The position numbers and the translations under genes were made by a program. A stretch of DNA of 64,000 nucleotides from Siphonodentalium dalli (taxonomy: Eukaryota; Mollusca; Scaphopoda; Gadilida; Siphonodentaliidae): the NCBI GenBank assembly GCA_032622095.1, contig CP136066.1:157691152-157755151 (forward strand). Direction: 5' to 3'. The notes under the pieces were generated by a model. That model did no database searches and was not told the origin of the DNA. It saw nothing but the letters and a program-made list of their open reading frames with translations. Position 1 is the stretch's first letter. Each line of letters begins with the position of its first letter. Positions 24,701 to 36,700 of this stretch are shown piece by piece.

Positions 24701-27700
24701 TAAAAGTATAGATTGGGGGTGATCTACTATGTTCATTTGTAGGGATGATCAGGATATATGAGCATAAGACAGTAAAACGAAATTATAATACAAGCGCAGA
24801 AGAATTCATATTCATTGGCGGAAAATGTCCAGAGAATAAGTTCAAGAAACGACCAATGAGTGGTCGTTTCTTGAACCTAGTATTTGAACATTTCCAAAGG
24901 GATAACTACACTCGTCAATGAGTATTTGGTGTAGACAAGTTCATGTGCTGTTATAATTATAACGATTTCCGAAATTAATGGTTGGTTACACGCAACTGGC
25001 GTGCCTCATATGTGTTTTATGTTCCCGGTTCCTTCTTGACCGTTATGCATTTTATCCAACCACTTTTAACCAGAACCAACATGACACAATGACCTAAACA
25101 AAAACATGAAAGTTGAGTTAGTATCCCAAATTATGTTGATGATACCAGGATATATTGAATGAATCTGCCGGATAACTCTGTCAGAATGTATCGCACTTAA
25201 TACAAAACATTTAGTAGAATAGGCAAATATCAGCATTGTCAGATTTAGTCATACTGCATGGAGCGATCACTGCCGTATATAATTTGGTCACCAATTATGT
25301 TGAATGTTGACGGCATGAACTTGGAATCACATACAATTTTAACTTAGACCATTTTCAGAGTGCATAACAACGGTGATTCGTCGTAGAACTGATGAAACGG
25401 CATGGGACCGTCTGATTACTATACGGTCCGATACCGTCAAACCGACGGTATTTTCTAACAGTGCAGTTCGGAATGTTACATCTGCACATTGGCACCATTC
25501 AATATGGCTTGTGCTAATGGCAGCGTTCCGAATTTACTGCAGGGTTATTCTTGACATAATTGAACAGGATATCCTGGTAGAATTTGATGGTAAGATTGTC
25601 AGACAATTTAACATATACTTAAAATGTTCATTGCAAAAGTGATATTTGATAGCAATTCAATTTTTGGAATTCTCTTTCGGTCATTGAGTCCAACAACTGC
25701 ATGCGCTCTTCATCAACGCTATATAATTATCTGTCTTGGATCTTGGTAATCCAGAACATTCGGTACACAATTAAAACAAAATTCCGGCTGCCGAGTTATG
25801 CCAGCTAGTTCATTCACGCTGACTTGACATAGTTTGTGAGATATTTCTGGAGATTTATCGGTTGGTCGCTGACATTACTAGGTTACAGTCTACCCGCCAT
25901 TTGTATAATCGGCGCCACGTGCACCAATAAATCCCGGTCTTCGTGGTTAGACTTCCCACCTGTACGGCATACACACGATAGCCCCTCTCTAATTTGTTAG
26001 CTGCACCGCGGAAGGAGTCGAATGACTTACAGACAGACGGAATACACGTGTAACATATGTTAAGAGCCTGCAAACCGTGTTTTTATTCAGAAACTACTCA
26101 CGAATACACATCGTTCTAATAATTAGTATCCGGCAATCGGAAGTAATGGATCATTTTAGACTGTGTTTTGTTCCGATTCCAGTCATCCCCAACAAGAGAT
26201 AATTGGTACTAAAGAAGTTTAATATCATATGTATGTGGTGGGCAGGGACGTGGCTATATGGTCTTCATTAGGGGTGGCCAATTTACTGGGGACGTGGCTA
26301 GAGAATTTCCATTGGGGCTGTCCAACCAGGAATGTGGCTAGAAGGTCTCCATTGGGGATGTCAAACCAGGGACGTGGCTAGAGGATCTTCATTGAGGTGT
26401 GAAACCAGGGACGTGGCTAGAGGGTCCCCATTGAGGTGTGAAACCAGGGACATGGCTAGAGGATCTCCATTGAGGTGTCCCACGAGGGATGTGGCCACGC
26501 CGCTAGAGAGTCTCCACTGAAGTGTTCAACCAGGGATGTGGCTAGATAGTCTCCATTGAGGTGTTCAACCGGGGATGTGGCTAGAGGGTCTCCATTGAGG
26601 TGTAAAACCAGGGACGTGGCTAGAGGGTCTCCATTGGGGGTGTCAAACAAGGGGCGTGGCTAGAGAGTCTCCATTGAGGTGTCAAACAAGGGACGTGGCT
26701 AGAGGGTCTCCATTGAGGTGTGAAACCAGGGATGTGGCTAGAGAGTCTCCATTGAGGTGTAAAACCAGGGACGTGGCTAGAGGGTCTCCATTGAGGTGTA
26801 AAACCAGGGACGTGGCTAGAGGGTCTCCATTGGGGGTGTCAAACAAGGGACGTGGCTAGAGAGTCTCCATTGAGGTGTCAAACAAGGGACGTGGCTAGAG
26901 GGTCTCCATTGAGGTGTGAAACCAGGGATGTGGCTAGAGAGTCTCCATTGAGGTGTAAAACCAGGGACGTGGCTAGAGGGTTTCCATTGAGGTGTAAAAC
27001 CAGGGACGTGGCTAGATGGTCTCCATTGGGGGTGTCAAACAAGGGACGTGGCTAGAGTCTCCATTGAGGTGTCAAACAAGGGACGTGGCTAGAGGGTCTC
27101 CATTGAGGTGTGAAACCAGGGATGTGGCTAGAGAGTCTCCATTGAGGTGTAAAACCAGGGACGTGGCTAGAGGGTCTCCATTGAGGTGTAAAACCAGGGA
27201 CGTGGCTAGAGGGTCTCCAATGAGGTGTAAAACCAGGGACGTGGCTAGAGGGTCTCCATTGGGGTGTCACACGAGGGATGTGGCTAGAGGGTCTCCATTG
27301 AGGTGTAAAACCAGGGACGTGGCTAGAGGGTCTCCATTGAGGTGTAAAACCAGGGACGTGGCTAGAGGGTCTCCATTGAGGTGTAAAACCAGGGACGTGG
27401 CTAGAGGGTCTCCATTGGGGTGTCACACGAGGGATGTGGCTAGAGGGTCTCCATTGAGGTGTGAAACCAGGGATGTGGCTAGAGAGTCTCCATTGAGGTG
27501 TAAAACCAGGGACGTGGCTAGAGGGTCTCCATTGAGGTGTAAAACCAGGGACGTGGCTAGAGGGTCTCCATTGAGGTGTAAAACCAGGGACGTGGCTAGA
27601 GGGTCTCCATTGGGGTGTCACACGAGGGATGTGGCTAGAGGGTCTCCATTGAGGTGTGAAACCAGGGATGTGGCTAGAGAGTCTCCATTGAGGTGTAAAA

Positions 27701-30700
27701 CCAGGGACGTGGCTAGAGGGTCCCCATTGAGGTGTGAAACCAGGGACGTGGTTAGTGGGTCTCCATTGAGGTGTGAAACCAGGGACCTAGCTAAAGGGTC
27801 TCCATTGGGGGTGTCGCATACTCCCACCATGGGCACGGCTGTAGGGTTTCCATTGAGGGTGTCCACCCATGGATGTGGCTATAGGGTTTCCATTGGGGGT
27901 GTCCAACCATGGATGTGAAACATATGTACATATTGTTCCATAAACGTTTATGAGCAATGACAGTTCTAGATTTTCTTCCGATGGTCAACAATTGCAATTT
28001 TTACTTGACCGCTGAGTAAAAAAATGGAACCAGCAGAAACAGAACGATATCAAATTTATAAACAAAAGGAAGCAAAACACATGTTTTCAGTGCTACATCG
28101 ACACATTTGTTCGGAAATCATCTTTGTAGGTATGTTTTTAGATATGTCTTACCAAATTAATCATGCACAATTTTGAGGTTTGAATGAGCCATGTAAACTA
28201 AGACTCTACTTTATTTAATAATTGGATTCCCCCACTCAATTCTAACAGTAGACATTGGAATGGTCATTATTATTATTCAAATGGGGATATTCAGGAAATA
28301 TAAACAGGCAGACAAACAGGTGATACAAGTGCAGAATGATTCCTATTCATTGGTGGGAAATGTTCAGAAATATGTTCAATAAATAGCATATAGGGCTGTT
28401 TGTTGAACTTATTAACTGAACACTTCTTACAGGAACTACAGTAATGCCCTAAATAATCGACTCCTTAACCACAGCAGAATTATGGGTAACTTTTCAGGAT
28501 TTAGTCGGAAATATGACTTGTCATTCATCAGAAAGCTCTCAGTGAGAGCTTTCTGATGAATGGCAACAAGCCATATTTCCGACTAAATCCTGAAAAGTTA
28601 CCAATAATTCTGCTGTGGTTAAGGAGTCAATTTTTTAGGGCATTACTGTACTATTCGATGACTATTTAGTAAAGGAATTATAAAATATGTTTGATTTTGA
28701 TTTCAGGTGAACTTAAATGGACATTTATCATTTGAGACAGAGGTTCCCTTATACCAGCACACAATAACTATACCTACAGGAAGATTCCGACTCATTTCTG
28801 CATTCTTAGCTGATATTGACACACGAGGAGCAGGCACTGTATTCTACAGGTATAATATTAATACTACTTACAGTCTACATGTATCTCTTCCTATAATAAG
28901 TTTTATATAGTTTCCTGGGTCTAAAATAATAAATATGAATCCAAGACCCCTGTCCAGAAATGCTTCTATCAATTAATATTGATTTTATTTCAAATTTTCT
29001 GATATAATACATACTAATGGGTCAATGTCACAACTTCAACTGGGGAACTTCGATCTGATCCTATGTCTCCCATAGCAGTTGAGGCCTAAGCAGAATGAGG
29101 TCTCCAGAGGATGAATTTGGTGATGCTAGCCCTCTGTGTGGGATACCGTCACTATATTCACCCTCTGGGACCTCATTCTGCAAATGTCAGACACACTATG
29201 TCCAGCCTTGAGTGATTTGGTCATAATCCCATGGTTTGGAGTATCTAGTGTACCTAAGTTTGAAGACTTGGTACAGTAATGCTCTAAGTAATCGACTTCT
29301 TAACCACAGCAGAATTATGGGTAACTTTTCAGGATTTAGTCGGAAATATGGCTTCTTGCCATTCATCGGAAAGCTAACAAGCCATATTTCCAACTAAATC
29401 CTGAAAAGTTACCCATAATTCTGCTGTGGTTAGAAGTCGATTACTTAGACCATTACTGTACTTGGGTACCTATTGATCTTTGGACATCCCAGTCAAGTCT
29501 GCAAATAGTGTGTCTGTCATTTGCAGAATGAGGTCCACAGAGGGTGAATTTAGTGATGCTATCCTGCAAATGTACCCTCTGTGGAGTCCTCATTCTGCTT
29601 AGGCTCATCTTCTGGGAAGTATCAATAGTCTCAAATTAACATTGTTTCTAGATCACCTGAGACAAAGTCTCCAGTGGAGCTATAGTCATCACTCCTCGTC
29701 CATCGTATGTCCGTCTGTCCATCCATCTGTCCATCCATCCGTCTGTCAACAATTCTTTTAACATCTTCTCTCCAGGTCCATAGCACTGAAGGAGTTCATA
29801 TTTAGTGTGGGTGTTCCTTAGGTGACTGGTATTCAGATTTGTTTACATGAGGTCACTTGGTCAAACAGTTGCGAAGCCAGGATCATAACTTTCCCTCCAT
29901 AGTAATTCTTAAAACGACTTCTTCTCAAGTACCATCGGGTCGAATGGGTTCATATTTGGAATGAAGGGTGACTGGGGTTCAGATTTGTTTGAATGAGGTC
30001 TCTGGGTCAAATGTGGACGGAGCCAGGGACAATGACATTCTTTCTTCTTTTTTTAAACAGTAAAATAGTTCTACATTTAAAAAAAAGGTAAATTAAATTA
30101 TTTTTTTTTCAAATTAAGTTTTCATAAACTAATCGGCATCATAACATCCACTGGGATACTCCGAATCACCACACCAAATTTGGTTGAAATCAGTCCAGGG
30201 TCTGGGTGAAAAATCAGGAACAGACAGATTATCCTTGCCATTTGAAGGTTCAAGCACCCCTATTATCTTGTTATTTCAAATTCCCAATGAAACTAAATTT
30301 TTTGACAAGTCATGACTTTCACTATCAACTATAAGCTTAACAAGTCAAAAGTTCTCAAAACATCGTCGCGTCAGAACTAAACTGTTCTATCTCCATTTTG
30401 GCGGGGAAAATGAGATATTTATATCTTTCGATTCTGTGTTGGATTTCTGTCTGAATATTACCAGATATCATGTCTAAAGCATACCAAATTTGAATGAGAG
30501 ACTGTGTAAATCTGTTCCATCTAAAAAAACTCACTTTTTTGACAGTGCTATACTGTTCTATCTCCACTGTGGACCAATGAATCTATTTATTTTGTACCAC
30601 GTGATTAAATACATTACAGTGCTAAAATGTATCTCTGACCTTCAACAGAAAGCAATGGAACCCGAACTTTCCAGAGTGCCAGCGAAGTGACAAGTTGGAA

Positions 30701-33700
30701 ATAATGCTTTCTCACTCCTAGGTGTGAACATCTTATTTCTAAGATAATTATTTGGTTAAAATAACACAGAAAATGGCGTGATATGGGATTTTTGCATGTT
30801 TATATGATTGAAAAACACAAAAACCACTACAGCATTGAAAAAAAATGAAGACAATTTTACACAAATTGTTCTATCTCCAAAGTGTTTTTTCGTGATTACA
30901 CCCAATATATCATATGTTTTGTTCTCGAAACTCGCCATATAAAAAAAATAGTATTTTTACACCAACTATCATACCTGCTGTGTACTATCTTCCAAAACAG
31001 AATGAGAACATTTGAAATTCCCATGTGTTTGTTCTATGCAGTTGTATACCTTGCAGATGTTACAATATTATTTATATAGGCTATTAACTCTTTATCAGTG
31101 TTGCAATGCTGATAACTAATAATTTTGTAACTAATTTTGAGGAAAATGAATTCACCTCAGCTCCTAAAATATACCAATTGATATTACTAGATCAATAGAT
31201 CTCATAGATTGGGTTTTACATTTGGTTCAAATAGGGTCAGATATAATTTACGCCATATATATGGACTGTTATAGTCTGTTAACTTCATGGGTTGATTTAT
31301 AAGCTGAGTTTAGAACTACTTAATTTGGTGGGGGGGGGGGGGGTGGAAAATGGGGGGGGTCTGGTTTTGACCCCCAACTTGGGTACTCAGTGGAAAATAT
31401 CTTGTAATTACACCAACAAATGGCCACATTTGGAATATTTCAAACTTTACGAGGGATGTCATGTTGGAAATTGAAGACCCTCTGCCCCCTGCCTGTCAAA
31501 GAAGACCCTCTATCTGTGTCCCTGTTTATAACTACTTGTTTTAAAGTGATTTTACAAGTACTGACTATTATAGTCTTCAGTCCCAGTCTTCTCTGTCTTT
31601 AAAGTCAGGTGAGCACAGTCATTGACTGTCTTGTTAGTTAATTTTTTCCTTTTGGGAAGTTTCTATATCCCTTTATTTGCAGAAGATAAAATGCATAATC
31701 GAGGTGAATATCACCAACTTCAACTGGGGAACTTCAATCTGATCCTAGATCTCCCATAGCAGTTGAGGCCTATATAACGCAGAAGGGTGAATTTGGGGGT
31801 AGGGTTCTCTATTCCGAAGGTTCGCTATTCCGAAGGTTCACTAATCCGAAGTTTCACCAATCCGAAGGTTCACTATTCCGAAGGTTCGCTATTCCGAAGG
31901 TTTTCTATTATGGGAGTTTTTAGCCAGAAATGAATCAAAATTTGCCCCCCCCCCCGTACATTTATACACCCCAATATAATATATAATTTGTCCCAGATGT
32001 CGGTTATTAATAGCAAGAAGACAGTATCAGTTTATCATTTTAATATTATAGAAAGTTGAAAACACAATGACTGAAATAAACTACGAGTTAGAGATGCATT
32101 CTACCCGAACTGGCAATCTGTATTTGAAAGAAACATCAACATTAAAATCAAAACAAAGTCAGAATTGCAGTCAGGTCCATTCAGCGGTATTCTGCTATAC
32201 AGTAAGTTATAGCGCTCCAGTATTGATTGACCGTAAGAGCCACACTGTTATAGTCCGCCTTTAGCATTTGGGACATTATATTAATCAAAATAACTCCTAT
32301 GTAAATCATTTATAAATCAGATGATTTATTGAAGTTATGTCTACGTAAAATAACACTTCCTAAAACGACATATATGTCGTTTTAGTCCTCAGCCGATAGA
32401 CGACATATATGTCGTTCTACTCGCCAAATATAAAAGGGTTAAATCTCAAGGAAACCCACGAAAACAAAAATCACATTAATTTTTTTAATGTTTTAAGTTA
32501 TTTCCTTCATAAAAAGAGTCTTCGTACTAAAGAACCCTCTCAATACTTTAGAATATAGAATTAACTTTTAAAATAACAAAAACCTTCGGAATAGCGAACC
32601 TTCGGAATAGTGAACCTTCGGAATAGTGAACCTTCGGATTAGTGAACCTTCGGATTAGTGAACCTTCGGAATAGCGAACCTTCGGAATAGAGACATGTTC
32701 CCGAATTTGGTGATGCTCCCCTGCTGTCTGGGATAGCGTCACTAAATTCACCCTCTGGTGACCTGATTCTGCCAATGACAGACACACTATTTGCAGGCTT
32801 GATTGTTTTGGTTGAAAAAGAATGGTATACCTCAGCCATGTTGTATATTTACAGAGAAACAGACGACAGTGAGCTACTGGCTCGTGCTGATTCCGATGTC
32901 CATTTACACTTTTCCGAGTGGCAAGATTTCCGGTCCAGGAATTTATTTATAGCCACATGGGACAGTGTTGGATATTATGATCAGAAAACGGACATGGTGA
33001 GGATTTTTCATTTAACCTTCTCCAAAATTCATTAAAAACATGGCCACCATCCATCTTGGATTTCAAATTTGAATCGATCAGCATGCCTTGCAGCCCGCAT
33101 TTATGGGAGAATTTTTTTGAAAACTTACAGGCTTGTTTAGGATCGCCTCTGGATTGGAGTTGTCGAATATGAACAATTTTCATTGAAAAACATGGCCGCC
33201 CAACAGACCACATCCCTCATCCGATCATCACCAAACTTCATATGGATCTTCGGTGTGACCACAAGATGGGAGCCACCAATTTTTCCAAATTTCATTGTAA
33301 AACATAGCCGCCAGCGACCATCTTGGATTTTACTCTATGTATGACTAAATTCTTTTGCACACCCTACAGACCATCTCCTTCATCGGACATTAAAAAACTT
33401 CATATTGACTTCCGAAATTCGTTAAAAGATATCACTGTCACTATTTTTCAAGCACTTGTATAGCCAGCTTTTTCACATTGACACTTGCAATGGTACTCAG
33501 GTTATATACAGTAATGCTCTAATTAATCGACCTCTTAACCAAAGCAGAATTATGGGTAACTTTTCAGGATTTAGTCGGAAATATGGCTTGTTGCCATTCA
33601 TCGGAAAGCTCTCCCCGAGAGCTTTCCGATGAATGGCAACAAGCCATATTTCCGACTAAATCCTGAAAAGTTACCCATAATTCTGCTTTGGTTAAGAGGT

Positions 33701-36700
33701 CGATTAATTAGAGCATTACTGTACACTTGCACTTGGCCAATTCTGCCTGTAGGGCCATAACGTTTAGAAAAAGGTCACGCACCATATTGACGAGATTTTT
33801 TTAAAAACTGGGCACCAAATTGCTCATTATAATACTCATTTTATAAAAGTCCCCAAGTGCCAATATGAAAACAATGGTACCCCAAGTGCTTCAAAAGTAT
33901 TGACAGTCTGTGGCAGTTCAGTCACAGTGGCATTAAATTAAAGTCTCACAGTCGATCCGTTTCCAATATTTCTACAAACCCTTTTCGTAGTGTGAAATGC
34001 GATCAGTAATTCACACCACGCGGAGCATGTTTCCTTGCTGCAGAAATAAATGAGATATCGTGCAGAGTCTTGGGCAAACTATGAAAGACACGACCAGCTT
34101 TTTGAACATTGAACTTATCAACAAACCGTAGGCATATACAATGTTAAAATTATGACCGAGTAACCATATTTTTTGGTACCGAATAGGGGAGAATTTCCTT
34201 CTTGGTGGGGAATCAATTAAAAGACGAAGTTGATGTTTTCCGCATCTCTGACCGAAGAACCATGCATGCACTTTGAAAACCCTCGGCTTGTACTTTCTTG
34301 CATATTTGCCCATTGACGCGGGTACTTAGGGCAAAACATTGATATTATGTAATTGTGATGGTCTCTCGCACAATGTTGAATCACTCATTCGATGCACTCT
34401 GACTTCCTTGAACAGAAGTAACATTTGAAATGCATTTTCGCTAAAAAGAGTTTAATTTAAGAAAAATACCAATAAATAATCCGCAGCTATTTCAAATGTT
34501 GTCAAAGAATCTGCAGCGGTCATTAAAGAATCCAGAGCATTTTTTACTTTTTAAAATGCCAACAACTATCAGTCAGAAACATTCCAGCCTAAATTACAGG
34601 TTTTAGTGGTGGATTTAAACATTGTAATACTAGCTGATGACAAAATGGTAAACCGCTGCATATAAATTTGAGTCTGGATTTGTTTTAATCTCCCAGATTA
34701 TCGTGGGATAAGCATTAATTGTCACAAATTATTCAATGAGCGATAAATGTCATACGCTTACTCACAAATTATCCGTAGCACTCCTCGCAAAGAATCAGCT
34801 CCTGCATGAGCCAGGCCTCCCCTGTGTACTTTGATTTTATTACCTGAACACTCCTCAAAATGAATAATAGACCATTCCAATGTATACTTTTATAACTGAT
34901 TGGAAGAACCCATTTAGTATAGAAAGGGTTAAGTATACAAATATAAGTAATAATAATTTATGTCCCGATCTTATTCAAAAGCATTTTCTTTTTTCAAACA
35001 AACTTTAAAATTACATAGAAGTCAACCGTGAATGTTACCACTATGTGGAATACAGTGAAATTTTTAATTTTTTCATAGTAAAGTTGTTGACTTAAAGGAA
35101 CGCAATCCGATCAGACACTCCTAAATTACTATTTCTTTGGCTTCTGGGGTAAAAATATTTTATTCGAGTCGAGGAACCCACCCATCAAAGCTCGGAGTGA
35201 TCAGATATCAAATTTTGAGGTTTGTTAGTTCTCGAGATGTGCATAATATGTGGCCCAGAAACAAATGGTCAAACAGATGAAGATGTGGATGAAGATGGAT
35301 AACTCTAAAATCAAGTGGTTATTATTACCATTTGATTATAGAGTTATCCATCTTCATCCTCATCCGTTTGACCACGTATTACTGGCCACTTATTATTCCA
35401 CATCTCGAGAAATAACAAACTTCAAAAATCGATATCTGATCACTCTGAGCTTTGATGTGTGGGTTACTCGACTGAAATAAAATATTTTTTACCCCAAAGA
35501 AATAGTAATTTAGGAGCGTCTGATCAGATTGGGTACCTTTAACAATAAAATGCTGAATAATTCTTGATAAAATGTGATAATAATATTGATTCTGATTTCA
35601 TATCATTGTTTTGCAGCTCAACACTTTCCAGATTGTGATAGCGTCAGATGGTTATCAGTCGTTCACATATTTCCTATACAGAGATAATGGATTACAATGG
35701 ATCACAAGCAATGGTGGTAAAAGCAGCCACACCGAACCTGATCCTGCAGGTCAGGCTGGATTTGATTCTGGTTACCCTAACCTGGCGTACAAACTCAAAT
35801 ACTCAGGCACATCTCGGGCAACGAATCTCGAATTGTGAGTATTAGGCCAAAATGAAATGTATGCTATCCGGTAACCCGCCCACCCAAATCTCAAATACCT
35901 CACACAAAACAATTTTTCTTCATTTTGCCATTTTTTGTCATTGAATTTTTTTTTGTGGGGGTGGGTCAGACCTATTGGTTTTATCATGCAGGCCTGACTC
36001 GTGAATTATGTCACTTAATCTTCGTAACCAATTGATTACTCGGTCTCTATTGACTTGAACATGGAATTGTCCAATTCAAAAATACATTGTTTTTGGGAGT
36101 TTGAATATGTAACTGTCATGAAAACTAACAAATAGATTCAGTTTTCAGTGCGGTTCAAGATATATATCTAATTTATTATCATGAGGTAATACTTTTTTTG
36201 ATGCTGAAATAATAGAGCTTGAAATATGAAATAGTCTTTTGACAACTTTGATATTGTTTTGATATGTATTGAAAACATTTATATAACTGCTCTTTTTAAC
36301 AGGGAGACTAATGTTGACACACCCGGAATGTGGATGTTCCATATGGGCCCGAATTTGAAGGAAATACAACCAGCCGATCTCAACACAGGTGATGATGGTA
36401 GGTCAATAATTACAAACTATTAAAAATTCTGTTCCATTGTACCCGATGGCCCTATTTTAGTAAATTATATTGTATAGTCAGTCTGTGACTCTGTGTCAAC
36501 CCAAATGCACTCTCAGTTCTAATAGACTACGTCTGGTGACGCCATTGGGATAAATCATAAAAAATATGGTTGGTTTATTAGCGTTCTTGTCAACTCATCA
36601 TCTGACAAAAATCCAGGCATTTATATATCAATGTTTCATGCTGTTAAGACCAACTTTCAGCATCAGCAACATTATAAATTATAAGAAAATTGGCATTATG

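Noticed and set aside
25373-25642. 89-codon frame in intron 1
   Set aside because: No recognised domain and no splice sites joining exon 1 to exon 2 in phase; the exon 1-exon 2 junction is already seamless.
26243-27915. CRISPR-like repeat array
   Set aside because: Units are contiguous without unique spacers and the DNA is eukaryotic; it is a minisatellite.
27016-27918. 300-codon + strand frame (and a 189-codon - strand frame) in the 39-bp array
   Set aside because: Both arise because the repeat unit is a multiple of three without stops. No start context, domain or splice support; it lies inside intron 1 of nidogen.
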